Translations under genes and position numbers: made by a program | The notes under the pieces: generated by a model | Seen by the model: the letters and a program-made list of their open reading frames with translations, nothing else | Databases searched by the model: none | What the model was told of the DNA's origin: nothing | Assembly (NCBI RefSeq): GCF_028453695.1 | Contig: NC_135781.1 | Coordinates: forward strand, 31,595,483-31,659,482 | From: Augochlora pura | Taxonomy: Eukaryota; Arthropoda; Insecta; Hymenoptera; Halictidae | Direction of reading: 5' to 3' | Length of the DNA stretch: 64,000 nucleotides | In this document: in pieces, positions 1 through 12,709 of the stretch | How positions within the stretch are numbered: position 1 is the stretch's first letter | Layout of the letters: each line of letters opens with the position of its first letter

Positions 1-50
1 AGACGTTCCTGGGACGTTCGTAGGACATTAGAGACGTTTTAAAGACGACG
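1..50. repeat. Degenerate GACGTT-rich tandem repeat (edge)
   Basis: Several imperfect copies of AGACGTT or GGACGTT lie about 10-14 bases apart. The same vocabulary makes up a longer array at 13808-14072, so this is probably another member of that family cut by the window edge. Confidence 0.5.
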
Positions 51-604
51 GAAAAAATATTTAAAATGACACAAAAGTTATTCATCTTTTTTCTATTGCA
101 TTCGTGAAATTTTCAAGAAGGTAAATCGCTTTAGATAACATATCATATAATATTAATTCCATTCGATAAAATATATTAAAATCACGAAACCACAAAGCAG
201 TTTATATTCACTAAAATTTTCGTTCCAATATCAATTGAACGAATTGAAATATAACGGAACATCATCCGCGTAATTTCTTCACTCTTCCGCAGGACTCCGC
301 GTGCTCGACGCCGGACTCGTATTTTTCGTCGCCGCAGCAGCAAATCGTAAACCATTAATTAGTTGCCGGAACATGTCCGTTGGTCGGCTTCGTTTTTCGA
401 GGAGTTTCGCGCGAATTCGTCTACGCTCGACTTTCGAATCGTTATAACTTTCGGGATAGCGGGAGAATTTTTCGAAAGTTGGCCCCGGCGTTACGGGGTC
501 GCAGAAAAATTGCGCCAACGCTCTGCTGCGGCGTATACTATATATATATAAAGTCGTCAGCTAACGATTGTTCCGTATCCGGCACGGCTCGCAAAATGCC
601 GGCG

Positions 605-785
605 TTAACCCTTTGCGCCACGATTCTTTTCACGCTGCGTCGATCGGCGCTGATTTATCCTTAATATTTTTAATAAAAGGACCACACAATTTTCGTTCAC
701 TTTATTGTCTTCAGGTAATTTGGTTTCTAAACTTTGGCAACTTTATAGAAGAATTTATTTTTATTTCAATGTAGAGGAAATTAAT
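605..785 (+). mobile_element. TTAACCCTTTGC-type MITE copy, family B (right end unclear)
   Basis: The left end reads TTAACCCTTTGCGCCA. The following 170 bases align, with many substitutions, to 44812-44975: shared blocks include CGCTGCGTCGAT and GAATTTATTTTTATTTC. TTAA followed by CCC is the terminus style of piggyBac-type elements. The right terminus cannot be placed here because the sequence runs into AT-rich DNA. It is non-coding and inferred to be non-autonomous. Confidence 0.55.
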
Positions 786-3700
786 GTAATATATTATTAT
801 AATATTAGTATTTATATGATATTAATCATCGTCGATTAAGATCGTCGCAGCGTAACGCGCGAGATCGCAGTGAAGCTGAACGCGTCGCACACGCGCGTCA
901 AACAAAGATTAAAACAGCTCGACTGTGTCAAGAAACTCGATTCACGGATTTCTGCATCGGCTCGAGGAGATCCATTCACGCGAGCGCGTCAGCGTCCGCG
1001 ATTCGCTTCCGAAACGCGACGAGATTCGTCCGTTTCCGTGAACGACCGATCACCGGCGACGGAAAAGCGGATAGTTTCTAACAACATCGATCGGAAAAGA
1101 TCGCGGCCGATGCGGGACGAACCAGCCCGGACGACGCCGAAAAGCCGAGATTCGCCGGGAAAGGATTACGCTGTCGGCTAGGCGGGATTATAAAGGAATT
1201 CCGCGGGTTCGAACTCTCACCGAGAAACCGAACGATTAATTCGTACGCGCGCGTTCGACGACTCGGCGAGCCGAGGCGACGCGGTTCGAGAAAACCGGCC
1301 AGGATTGGCGAATCGCGACGGCACTGTTTTCCGGCATGGTAACGCGATGCTTCGTACATCTTCGGTCGCTTGCCAAAAATTATTAGAACGAGCTTGCGAT
1401 ATATTGTCGCATTCACCATATAGCCCTGACATTGCTCTTTCTTATCTAATGATGATATAATATATCATTATATAAATGATAAAATTATTAATAACGCTAA
1501 CGTCATTATTATATTATTATTACATATATTATACATTATTGACGACGCTCCCTATTGAACCGGCGCGGGATGGTACGCCGCCGTGACACCAGCGAGCCGC
1601 CATTGTTTCGCGGTCGATGCGCGGGGCGGCTCCGTAAAGCGATTTTCGATTTGACACGATGAATGCGATGGATCGAATGCCTCCCGGCAGGGGGAGGAAA
1701 AAAACAGCCGGAAACGCTCGCGGCGGAAGGTCCTGACCGACATGTCGGATGTGTCCTCGCGGGATTTGCGGACATTTTTGGTACGTGCGCGCGCGCGCGC
1801 GATCACCGGCACGGCGCTTTTCATTCGATTCTTTTCTTCCGGTTTCTTCCGTGATCCCGGCCTTTTTTCGTCCGTTGCTGCGATCTCTGCCGGGAACGAT
1901 TTTAACCCTATCGTTAGTGGTGACGACATTTTGTATGGTTTGTGATTGCAGTTGTATAATAATATATAAATATAATGTTGTTAATATAATAAAATACGAT
2001 GCCATAAAATACTGTAATTTATGATCGAATAAAATACTATAAAATACAATACTATACTATATAGTATAATGTAATATAAAATTATAAATTACAATCTCGT
2101 TTGCCCATCGCGTTAAACAAACATTTCACAACTGTGCGTAACATTTACATCATCCGCCAGCCTTGAACATTATAAAATATGTCCACTATTTGGTAAATTA
2201 TAAAATATCTCACTTGTCATTAAACAAAGCTTTCGCAATCGAACAACGTCGCTTATATCGCACGCAAGCGATTAAATAAACATCTGAGAACAGCTCGCGC
2301 GTTGTTGATATCTTGCGCAACAAGCTCGAATAGTAATTAACAGCCGCGGCGCGGGTCATTTGATTTCGGGTAACAATTAAGTGCGAAGCCCGTGCACGGT
2401 TAATCCGGCAGGAAATTAATTGGTAAAGCATCATGGAGCGCGTTTGCGACGTTGCCGGTTGAACGCCGCGGATGCTTGGTGATCTTCAATGACGTCGAGA
2501 GAGAGACCGGGGGACGCGGTATGCAGATTTAGCGACGGCGAATTGTTCGACGGGGAGGGGGGGCACGGGCCGGTGACGTTTCGCCGAAATTAGGAACGCA
2601 TACAAGTCAACAGACGAAAGGGCCGGTGGCCCGGCTTGCATCAACAATGCGACGCGCATCATGGTTGTATCACGTTGCAACCGGAGACTACGTGGCGCCG
2701 CGGTGCACGCGCGCACGGCGACTATGCCCCGCGCAACCGTCACCGACGCTTGGAATAACTTTGTTCAAGTTAAAGGATTAGAATTGACGAGATAGCTTTT
2801 CTTCGATATTTTTTAATAAAATTAAATATTATTGAGTAAATAGTAATCGAAATAACAATTTATTCGAACGAGATTTTATTTGAATAAAAGGATTTATTTG
2901 AAGATTTGAAGTTGTGCATTTGTTGGTAGAATAATAATTTATTTGTGCTGGAATTGATTTGGAAAATATTCGATTTGAGTAATAATTATAAAATATGATA
3001 ATTGTTGTTTTAATAGTGATTTTAATTTTTCTGTTCGTTTGTTATTTTTCACTTTCTGCTTAGATTTCCACGTGGGTTATATTATTGGCATTAATATTCA
3101 ACCCCGCCGCCCTATTAAATCCACGGAAATCATTTTATCGATCAAACCGTATGCTCGCTGTAAATATCGTCTCTATGTAAACGGTGATCTCGCGGTATCC
3201 GCGCACTATTTTTCCCGTTACGCTATTTTGTCTCGCCGGGAAATATCGACGCTACGCGCGCGCCGTATGAATGGCGGCGTCGTTTTATTTTTCTTTTTTG
3301 TTTACCCTCCCCCACCGGTCGGACGAGTCATTTGACAGTACCAATATTTTCCCTTCAGATCCGCCGCGCGGATAAACGAAGTCCAAGGACAAATCTGCGG
3401 GGACTTGCGCGCCGCAAATGTTGGTCAACGTTTCGTTTATAAATCTCGATTTAGGGAGAACGAAATTTCGCGCGCGCGTTTCAACGCGGGAGCAGATTTC
3501 CAACCGACGGTATCACAAGCCCCCGAGAGTCCCTCGGCTCTTTGTCACGTTGTAAATCATTAGGATTTATTTTCCGGCGCGCCAACACCGCCGCGAACTT
3601 TTCAAACACAATATTCCACTTTTGCTGATTAATGTTGCCCGAGGAAGTAATGGACATCTTCGTTTAAATTTTGCGTCGACGCGTTATTGAAATTCCATTG

Positions 3701-4683
3701 CTTTTTCATTGTTAGTGTATTTTTGTAGTTCGTTAATGCTTGTGGAGAATTGTTAATTTTATTAGAGAAGGAAATTACTGTTTTTTGTTCTATTGGTATT
3801 TTAGATAAAATATTTTACTACTGATTTTTCGAATAAAATTCTATTTTAGTGATTTTTCGAATTCAATTTTATTTAAATAATGTTTCGAATTAATTTTTTA
3901 AATAAAATGTTACTCGAAAGATTAGACGAATAATATGTTATTCAAATACAATTTTCTCTAAACAATATTTTGAATTCATTTTTCTATTAAAATTTGATTC
4001 GTCTAATATTTCGAATAAAATTTGAATTCAAATTTTATTCCTATAATAATTTGAAAAGATTCAAAGAACAAAACCGTATTAATTTTGTTGAAAAAAAATC
4101 GCCGAATATTTAATTCCGTTTATTCGTAATCGTGAAAAAGATTCGCCGGACAGTTGGCTGCGAATTCTGCGAGAACCGTCTGTAGAGCGTCGCCAGAGAT
4201 GTCAAAGAAGCAAGGGGACTCGAACGAAAATCGAGCCGCCATAAACGGAATCGACCCTTTCCGTATTACAGGGTATCTTATTAGCACGGTAACAGCGCGA
4301 CGTCGGGGCCAAGCGTTCCGCGAAATTTAGAGGGACTCCTCTGGCCTGCCGGGGTCTGTGACGATATTTCTCGCTGATGGGACATCGGGGAACAATAATT
4401 GCCCGGATAGAGCCGCCCTCTCGTCTTCTCTTGATACCGTGGCACGGTCCCTCCACCGTCGAGCGCTGCCGCACAGCCTCTCTCGATTCGGAAGAAACGA
4501 TACACCGATGTCGATATACACTTCGCCGAGGACCGCCATCGTGGAATCGTTCTGCCATTTTGTGCCATCCACTGGGTCAGATCGAGTAGGCTGGAATCGT
4601 TTCGATCGTTTATATGTTTATATTTATTTATAAATAATGGTATTGGTATGGTATTGGTACATAGTTAATTTAATTATATAATC
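786..4683. other. Intronic DNA without a gene: unique GC-rich islands and AT-rich tracts
   Basis: GC-rich unique islands lie at about 840-1430, 1550-1930, 2100-2760, 3040-3620 and 4130-4620. Between them is AT-rich simple sequence at 1440-1545, 1950-2095, 2765-3035 and 3700-4080; the last is rich in GAATTCAAATTT-like words. A short alternating GC run sits near 1786-1802. No open frame has coding character. The islands are where conserved regulatory DNA would be sought, but nothing specific can be named. Confidence 0.5.
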
Positions 4684-5162
4684 TCAGTACTCGATATTTA
4701 ACATTCAATATTCAATATCCAATATCCAATATTCAATACTCAGTACTCGACATTCAATATTAAATATTCAATACTCAGTACTCAATATTCAATATTTAAT
4801 ATTCAATAGTCAGTCTTCGATATTCAATATTCAATATCCAATATCCAATATTCAAAAGTCAGTCCCCGATATTTAATATTCAGTACTCAATATTCAAAAG
4901 TCAGTACTCGATATTCAATATTCAGTACTCAATATTCAAAAGCCAGTACTCGATATTCAATATTCAGTACTCAGGCTTCGATATCTAATATTTAATAGTC
5001 AGTACTTAATATTCAATATCCAATATTGAATATTCAATATTCTTACTTAATATTCAATATTTCAGTACTCGATATTGAATATTCAACATTCAATATTGAA
5101 TGTTCAATATTCAACATTCAATATTGAATGTTCAATATTCAACATTCAACATTCAATATCAA
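4684..5162. repeat. AT-rich tandem repeat of TATTCAATA-like units
   Basis: About 480 bases consist of imperfect ATATTCAATA and AGTACTCGATA words. Toward the right end the copies become inverted relative to each other (ATTGAATGTTCAAT), giving many short palindromes. There is no open frame of interest. Confidence 0.85.
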
Positions 5163-6624
5163 ATCGATAGAACGACAGCTTACGCAAAAAATATTCCATC
5201 GACTCGCCATTAAAGTTCCCTAAATTAAATAAATACAGTAACATAAGTGCATCCCGCAGGCTCATTAAAGATTACACGTTCGCTACTCGTAGATTTAGGT
5301 TGAATTTGTTGCGGCTAAGGGGTGAGGACGTGGGGAGGTGTGCCTTGACGGCAAAACAGTTGCTAACACCGTGGTTTCAGGTGCTTTGCAGCCTCTAGAT
5401 CGAAGAGGCCGAAAGCCACACGTGCCGGCTATAAATTGCACGTTCTCATAATTATCTTAGCCCGCAGTGGTCGTTTGCCCTATCCGAAATCCTGGCGGAC
5501 AACGGTGAGAGAGAGAGAGCAGCGGCGCGGCGCGTCAGGTTATTACGATAGCTAGCGCGCGAACCTAATAGCAATCGCGATACGCGTTGATTAGCTTTAT
5601 CGTTCTCAACGCCTTCGCCGTGGCAACGATCGTTCTGCTAATTAAGATAATTGCTCGCCGATCTGCGATCCGACGCCGTTATAGCGAACACTAACGTACA
5701 TTCCGCTAGAGAAAATTATGAAAAATAACATTTACTAAATAGAAATTCACAGTTGTCTTTTATAAAATTATTAATTCACCGATCGAAGGTTCAGCAGTAA
5801 ATTTTTATATTATTTATAATTTTAATTTTAAACAATACTTATTTTATCTATTTTATTTATTTTATCCATTAGGATATGTATGTAATATTTAAAAAATTGT
5901 TTAATAACATAGAAGCTCAGAGTAGTATAAATCTAACACTTTTATCTAGATAATGAATAACAATATATTAACATTTTTGCCATTGACAATTATTACCAAT
6001 TAAAACTTTATTAACGTCGAAATAAAGCTAAAATATCGTCAGTCTTTATTGTTTATTCTATTGCACTAGAATTTGTATTTATTCATATTTATTTATTTAT
6101 CACAGTTCTTAATGCATTCTCAATTATTCTCCCTTTTCGGTAATTTATTATTCGTCAGCAGAATATTTTATTTAATTGACAACGCGGGATCAGTTTCCGG
6201 TTAGTCTTACTTATCACCTGGGGCAAAAAGCAAGCTCTAATAAGACAGCGGCGTGGTCGGCTAATAAGGAATCAAGTTGGCTGTCACGTGCAGTCACCAT
6301 TGCAAGTTAGTCGGCATGCTCGCCCGGCCCTGTTTGCGAGGGTAAAAGCGCTCCCCTACGGGTGTTCGGCGAGGGTGCCGGGCCAAGTAGAGCTCATAAT
6401 TAGCTAACACCTTCACGGCTCTGCGCCACGTCTTGAGGTTCCCGCGCGACACGTCAATCCTTTGATGTTGGAAATCGGGACGCCGAGATCCGCGCGCTAC
6501 TGAAAAACTCTCCCTCTCTCTCACTCACCGCTGTGTGTACCAGCCTTTACGTTCTCGATCGAATGGCTAATCGATTCGACGATAGTTACGGGGTTACGTC
6601 AAAGCAGTTGCAATGTAAATAAAA
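5163..6624. other. Intronic DNA without a gene
   Basis: Unique, moderately GC-rich sequence lies at about 5163-5705 and 6185-6600, with an AT-rich tract between. A short GAGAGA run lies near 5507. Open frames here are short and have no domain signature. Nothing further is supported. Confidence 0.45.
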
Positions 6625-6767
6625 GATTTTTCTATAATTTTGAGATTTTTGTTATAATTTTTGATTTTTGTTATAACTTTTTATTTTTGTTATAATTTTT
6701 AGATTTTTGTTATAATTTTTGATTTTTGTTATAATTTTTAGATTTTTGTTATAATTTTTGATTTTTG
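6625..6767. repeat. 20-bp AT minisatellite (ATTTTTGTTATAATTTTTAG type)
   Basis: About seven tandem copies of a 19-20 base unit, built around TTTTTGTTATAA, run without interruption and then decay to ATTTTTGATAC. This is simple tandem expansion. Confidence 0.85.
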
Positions 6768-6840
6768 ATACAGACTATTTTTTGTTAAGAAATTGCAAGT
6801 TCTTGATACGTTGTTTTTGGATTGTTAATTAGTTGGTTTT

Positions 6841-7120
6841 GACGAGTAAAGTCGTCAAGGAGAAAGAGGTGTTGTTTCGGTAAGACGAGTATATTCGTTG
6901 AGAACAAATTACTGTGTTTTGTGGTATAGTGAGTATACTAGTCAAGAAGATATGGCTATATTTTGTGCTATGACGAATATACTCGTCAAGAAGAATTTGA
7001 TATACTTTGTGCTATGACGAGTATACTTGTCAAAAAGATTTGGCTATAATTTGTGCTACGACGAGTAAACTCGTCAAGAAATATTGTCGAAATTTTTCTA
7101 TCACGACGAGTAAACTCGTC
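6841..7120. repeat. 44-bp tandem repeat carrying a 16-bp palindrome
   Basis: Six to seven units of about 43-47 bases each contain a version of GACGAGTATACTCGTC, a perfect 16-base palindrome in its consensus form, followed by AAGAAGATTTGGC-type spacer. The palindromic core is best conserved (near 6972, 7016, 7061 and 7105). The 65 bases at the right end, through about 7165, are closely matched at 14651-14713, so this is a dispersed family rather than one local expansion. It encodes nothing. Confidence 0.9.
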
Positions 7121-7165
7121 AAAAATAATTGCCAATATTTCGGCAAATAAATAAGTCAAAATAAA

Positions 7166-7712
7166 ACAGTGAAAACAATGAACATTTAGCAATCATTCTG
7201 CAATATTATAAACATCAAAAACATAAATAAATCCTCCGAAACTAAAATAAAAAATAAAATCAATTCTATCAGAAAAAATTAAACAAATCACATTATTAGA
7301 AACAGTCCAAATAAATACGACCATCTCACCCTAACAAAACAACGATAAAATACCATCCAATAATTTTTCCAATAAATCTTTACTTCGCTCGTGGATCGTT
7401 AATTACTCGCATGATTTTTCGTCACCGATAACCATAGTTATCATAGCGGCGCGCCGGCACGTCGAGTGGCAACCGGAAGCCGGATTCCCCGCGGAGATAT
7501 CGAAATCACCCACTGCGGGTAATATGACAAAGGAAATGAGATGCATCTGGCATTGTTCCGGCAATGACCATCCCCCACTCCCCAGTTATCGGCCATCGGG
7601 TTCTCCGATGAGTGGCCCGGCCAATCGAGGATCAATGGACATTCAATTACAAAATTTACATCCCGCCGTGAACCCGTACACACACACACCGCCCGAAAAT
7701 GTGTTGCACCTA
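7166..7712. other. Intronic DNA without a gene
   Basis: An AT-rich stretch to about 7380 is followed by a unique GC-richer island (7385-7705) containing a short CA run near 7679. No feature is recognisable. Confidence 0.4.
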
Positions 7713-8096
7713 TTTGGTTGTCAAGTATGAAATGGAGCAAGAAATGCACATAATTGAATTCGATTTTTTTCCAAGAAAAACTTTTTATTTTCAATCGAAG
7801 TATGCGGCCATATTATCGATACACTTTTGCCATTTTAGAGTTAACTCCAAGAGGTCTCCACGGTGGAACTCATACTTCATCGACACACGAATTTCGCTGA
7901 TTTCCATCGTCTCGCTTGATCGCCTATACAAAAAGAAATCGCAATTTTTTTCAAACTGAAACATGCGTTGGAAAGAGGCAAAGATGTACCTTTCACACGA
8001 AAAACAAATTATGCCAAAATACGGCAGCTAAACGAGGCTATGTGCAGTGGAAATAAGTAACATGAACTTTGCTCCATTTCATACTTGACAACCTAA
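7713..8096. mobile_element. Mariner-type MITE with 28-bp inverted repeats and TA duplication
   Basis: The left end begins TTTGGTTGTCAAGTATGAAA and the right end, read on the minus strand, TTAGGTTGTCAAGTATGAAA. The two 28-base termini differ at one position and then diverge. The element is flanked by TA on both sides (7711-7712 and 8097-8098), the target duplication of the Tc1/mariner superfamily, and TTAGGTTG is a typical mariner start. The 384-bp length leaves no room for the usual ~345-residue transposase, and no transposase motif is visible, so it is non-autonomous. Confidence 0.88.
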
Positions 8097-8564
8097 TATT
8101 TCGGTTGACTTCGAACGCGTGGACACATTTCGTTCGATTTCGACGCGCAGCGTAATAATTAATTTAGAGGCGCTTTTAAAATATCCGATTCGGAAGCCCC
8201 TCTCTCTCTCTCCCCCTCTCGCGTCGCCGCTGCTCCAGGTAATATTAGGCGACGCGACCCACCTTCCGCGAATATATCAAACGATCGCATAAGTTAATTT
8301 TCCACGTGTGCGGCGCGCGTGAAATATTGAGACGCCTCCGAAAACAGATCTCAGCCGTGTTCATTCGGTCATTTCTGTGTCGCGTTTGACGGGATTTGTT
8401 GAATTTATAACTGGCGGGGACGGGCTGAGAAAATATATGAAAGTGTACCGGGATAGAAATCACGGAATTATTAATAATAAAAAATGCCGGCGGGCTTTAA
8501 TTTTCTTTTATGAGAAATTCTCGGCGCTTCCATTATCCGTGTGAAATGTTTATGGATGGGATGT
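8097..8564. other. Intronic DNA without a gene
   Basis: Unique GC-rich island with a CT run near 8200-8222. No coding or RNA signature is seen. Confidence 0.4.
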
Positions 8565-8920
8565 TAAATATGTATAAATAAATGCGATGTGAATATTCGT
8601 AGAAGTAAATTTGATTTAAATGTATAGAAGTAAATATAGTATAAATATATGGAGAGAAGTAAATATAATACAAATACTGTAGAAATGAATGTAGTATAAA
8701 TGCAATATGAATAAATATAATATAAATATATATGCAAGTAAATATAATAGAAATAGAATACAGATAATTATAGTATAAATGCAATAGAAATAAATATAAT
8801 ATAAATACAATAAATTTGCATTTAATACATATACAAATAAATAGAATATAGATACATACAGATATAACAAATGCATACAAACACAATAAAAATAAATAAT
8901 ACAAATAAACGAATTTCCAT
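8565..8920. repeat. AT-rich degenerate repeat (TAAATATAATA-like)
   Basis: Imperfect AATATAATATAAATACA words fill the stretch. They produce spurious hydrophobic open frames on the minus strand made almost only of Ile, Tyr, Phe, Leu and Cys, which is a simple-sequence artefact. Confidence 0.8.
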
Positions 8921-9632
8921 AAAAATTCATAACAATTAATTATAAATTAATTTGGAATATCACATCCTAATAAATTACATATAATAATATTCCTACATAC
9001 TTATCTTTCTATATTTCACAAAATGTTAAAAATAACGTGAATTTTTCTGTAAAAGCAAATAAAATTGTCTGCATTAAATTTATTCGATTTAACTGTTTTA
9101 GCACCGAAAATAAGCGAAATTTGTGTCGCACAGGCAACTCTCCTTACATACATATCGTCCACTGTCTGTTTTCCGCGGCGGATGGCAAAGTTGCACTCGA
9201 AACTCGGGCCCGAAGCGCTGGTTAGCCGACTAAACAGATTTTCTTCTTTTTTTTTTTATAATTAGCAGCGCGCAGACAGGATCGGAAAGCGCTCGAAACC
9301 GGCGTGGATTACAGAAGAACCCACTCCGTGGTTTCGAGGGGCTTTGGAAAAGTAAATTGGGTCTCATTAGCCTCGAACGTTTGTTTTTTCGAACAAGCGC
9401 CATCGCAATTATCCCGGCCGTCCATCGAATTCGAAGTGTTGTTAACGGCTCCGCGCGCGCGCACGCGGCCCGATGATAAATTAATCGGCGCGCGAGAGAG
9501 TTTCAAGACGAGCCTCGCGGAGACGCGTCCTCTGTCAGGGAAGCGTCGCAAACTCGAGCGAACTAGTCGCTGTTGTAATTCATTGTTGAGAGTTTTTCAA
9601 AATATGATTTGAGAAATGTGAACAAAATGAGA
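8921..9632. other. Intronic DNA without a gene
   Basis: An AT-rich lead is followed by a unique GC-rich island (about 9160-9570). The open frames seen overlap on both strands and carry no recognisable domain. Confidence 0.4.
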
Positions 9633-9920
9633 AACCTTAACTCCTTCTCAATTTTATTATTTAAACATATCTCAGCATTGAATTAGAGCAACAATTTACA
9701 ATATTTCAGTCAAAGTTGTAATTAATTACAGATTATAATGAAAATTACAGTTACAAAATTCGGTGGCAATAATATCTAATTATTATCAAAAGCTGAACTA
9801 TTATTAAGAAAATAAAACCTTAACTACCTCTTCTACTAAATTTTATTATTTAAACATATCTGAGCACTGAATAAAATCGACAAAATATTTACTATATTCC
9901 AGTCAAAATTACAATTAACA
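9633..9920. repeat. Direct duplication, about 187-bp spacing
   Basis: About 95 bases starting AACCTTAACT at 9633 recur with substitutions from 9820. Shared blocks include TTTTATTATTTAAACATATCT and then TTTCAGTCAAA versus TTCCAGTCAAA. This is an old tandem duplication of AT-rich sequence. Confidence 0.75.
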
Positions 9921-12214
9921 CACAAATTATACAACACAAAAATACACCAATCTGCATCGAGTTATTAAAAATTCCTTCTATAATAAATAACTCCCCTCGA
10001 AATTCCACGAAAAATTGTGCAATAAATCGCGTCTCCAATAATCCAAAATAGCTAAAAATTCTCTTCAAAGCGCCCCTAAAAATTGCATAAAACATCATAA
10101 AACATCGAGGACAGTGCAGCAAAGGTCCGCGACAAAATTCCGCGCAAGAACCGAGCGGTCCACCTCTCCGCCGATCCATTACCACCGACACGGAAAAACA
10201 AAGAGCGACGACAGTCGGCGTCCAATCGAATGCTCCTCCGCCGGAACGCATTACGTTATTGTCTCGCGTTACCGCAGAAAACTGCGGCACTTTTTCATCG
10301 AGTATCGCTAGACCGTGGAGAGCACCATAGAGCCGGTGTGTGCGCGGAGCCATCGCCGCCATTTTCTCCGTTCCATTATCCGTGGACGGGCGCGGCGGCG
10401 AGTGTTATAATGTATCCCGGTGTTCGGTCGGCAGCGTCTCATATCCAGCGAGCGCCAGGCCGAGCCAAAGCCGTTGTAACCTATTGCGCCATCCCGGACC
10501 GCGAAATTGGTGTTAAATTGCAATTATTAATCGCGGTAAGTAAACTATTCGAGGCCGCCGTCCCGCTTCTGTTGTCCGCGGCGCCGCGACCGCCCTATAC
10601 CTTCCGCTTCGCTGCCAGGCATCTCCGCGGTCACGCCGCCTCGTAATTTCGCGATCGTTGTCCTCGCGCGTATAAAACCGGCTCGCGCCGCGTTCATGGA
10701 AGGCGCGCGATTTATTTCGTTCGTTCTCTCCGCTTCGATTTTTGCAGGGTTTGTCGATTTTTGTTGGACGTTTTTCGCCTGCCTTTTTCGGAAACTCGGA
10801 TGCCGGGTCTAGGATTTTTCTGGTGCGTTGCGACGGCCATTTTGAAATTGTTAACAAAATGGGGGAATAGTATAGTTAGGTTATGTTAAAAGGTTAGTTA
10901 AAATTGTTGCACTCGCTTGGGATTTGTTTAGATAATAACGTGAAAACATTTCACCTTTTACTAATCAATTTAGCTTGAGTCAATTGTGTCCCAGTCACGC
11001 TTTTCGACAGTTAAAGGGGTTAAGAATTCTACACAGAATTTTCGAAGTTTTTTTGTTCGAAGAGTAATATATCAATTAACAGTATTCTGTAAATAAATAT
11101 ATCATAGACAGAAAATATAACATTTCTAGTATTTTTTCTTTATCACTATTTTATTATTATATCGTTGCAAAAGTTGTTAAATTTATTTTAGTATAGTACA
11201 TCAAGAAAATATTAATAATACTAAAGCCTGATTAAAATATTCATCTTATTATTATATAGTTAGAAAATTTTCTAGATTTATTATAACACAGTAGAACCAG
11301 GGAATATTAAAAATAGCAACGCCTGACTAAACGATAAATTACTACCATTTAATCATTATATTATAATAACGAAATCGATTACATTTATTTTAATATCGCA
11401 GACCCAGAAAACACCAAAACCGTGAACACTTCAATAAATATAAATGATCAGCGTTTCACGCGCCCTTACATTCGTCATTTTCGCAATTTATTCGACGACG
11501 CTATAACCAGAACGAAACCACCCCTTTAGCCGTTATCGCGTCGATCGACGCTCAAAGGAAAATTCGCGTGATCCGTTAATAGGGAAACAGAGGAAACGGC
11601 CGTGGAGAGAAGGCAGGAGAAGAAATGAAAGCCTTTAGAATATCTGAGCGCGGCGATCGGTAAAACGTTAATTGGATGTTGCTTTTTACAGCGCGCGCGC
11701 GCGCGCTTTTATTGTGCATTTCGATGTTCGCGTCCAGCGTTTCAATTAATTTCGTCCGCGCCGAAATGAACGTCCGACAAAATTTTCATTGCGTTTTGCG
11801 ACAAAAGAAACGCGCGTCTTTCTGTTTGCGTCGAACACAGAGAGAAAAAAGAGAAAAAGAGGGAGAGCGAGAGAAGACCCTATTTCCGCGATTGCAGTAA
11901 AAATGGATCGAGTGGGGCGCGATGGCCGACGGTAGTTACTTTTCGAATTGCTTCACCAAAAATTGAATCAAATAATTTCAATCTCATCGGGCCGTTGGAG
12001 ACGGCGGTTTTTGCAACGGGTACGGAAGATTCTGCTTTAAATTTGAATTAAATGGAAGAACAAACAGCGAATGAAAGCGCCGCGATTTTTAAACCGTTTC
12101 CGATCCGCGAGCGTAGCAAGCGAATTCGACGAATTCGTTTTTGTTTCGAGCTCCGCGTGTTATTTGCTGGCGATGATACGCTTGGTTATTGAAAATGTAC
12201 GACTTACGATTTTA
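9921..12214. other. Intronic DNA without a gene
   Basis: GC-rich unique islands lie at about 10100-10850 and 11440-12190, separated by AT-rich sequence (10855-11440). An alternating GC run lies at 11690-11706 and a GA-rich patch near 11838-11877. Overlapping open frames on both strands in the GC-rich part are a composition effect. Nothing is identified. Confidence 0.4.
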
Positions 12215-12709
12215 TTAACCCTTTGGATTAAATATGAATATTATTAATTTGTTCCAATTCAAAGTAAAAATAAATTCTTCCTTTATCAAAGCATGGAAAC
12301 GAAGGTAAATAAAAACGATATAGAAAGAAGAAATTGTCTGATATTAACCCTTAATTATACCCTTAATTATAACCCTTTGAATTATATTAACCCTTTGCAG
12401 TCGAAGCCATTTTAACTGGAAATCGAAAATATTCCTTCATATTCACAGTGTTTCCATTTTATATGACCTGGAGCATTTTATTCATTATTAAATTGAATTT
12501 TATGACTTTTGTAACAGATAATGGCTCTTAATAGCTTTTTTAAACATCGGCAAATTTGATAAAGATTATTTTGAAGCGTGGCGTGACAATTTTTAGAGTC
12601 GCCATTCGCAAAGGGTTAAGTGCTAATTATATTACGAATATTATGAAATTCTAATTATTAATTCTATTATTAATTATAGTATGAAAAAAGCTATAGCGCA
12701 AGGGGTTAA
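12215..12709. mobile_element. Possible outer TTAACCC element containing a nested MITE
   Basis: TTAACCCTTTGG at 12215 and, in inverted orientation, GCGCAAGGGGTTAA ending at 12709 bracket the well-defined MITE at 12387-12619. The outer right end read inward (TTAACCCCTTGCGCTATAGC) resembles the start of the family B copies near 605 and 44805. This suggests one TTAA-targeting element inserted into another, but the outer left end matches poorly beyond the first 11 bases. Confidence 0.4.
12387..12619 (+). mobile_element. TTAA-flanked MITE, family A, copy 1
   Basis: The element runs from TTAACCCTTTGCAGTCGAAG to an inverted GCAAAGGGTTAA, with TTAA at both ends. It aligns along its whole length to the reverse complement of 17656-17889: matching blocks include AAATTGAATTTTATGA, ATGGCTCTTAA/ATGGCTCTTGA and CAAATTTGATAAA. 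TTAA targeting plus a CCC-starting inverted repeat is the signature of piggyBac-superfamily elements. At 233 bp with no open frame it is non-autonomous. Confidence 0.85.

Noticed and set aside
870..1181. Plus-strand frame of 103 codons near the left edge
   Set aside because: Basic, low-complexity composition, antisense frame overlapping, no acceptor at its start and no similarity to an EVA-1 ectodomain.
6986..7192. Minus-strand frame with a repeated DEFTRR motif
   Set aside because: The motif is the 44-bp palindromic repeat in translation; no gene context.
8533..8930. Hydrophobic minus-strand frames resembling membrane proteins
   Set aside because: They arise from AT-only simple sequence and lack any start, domain or conservation clue.
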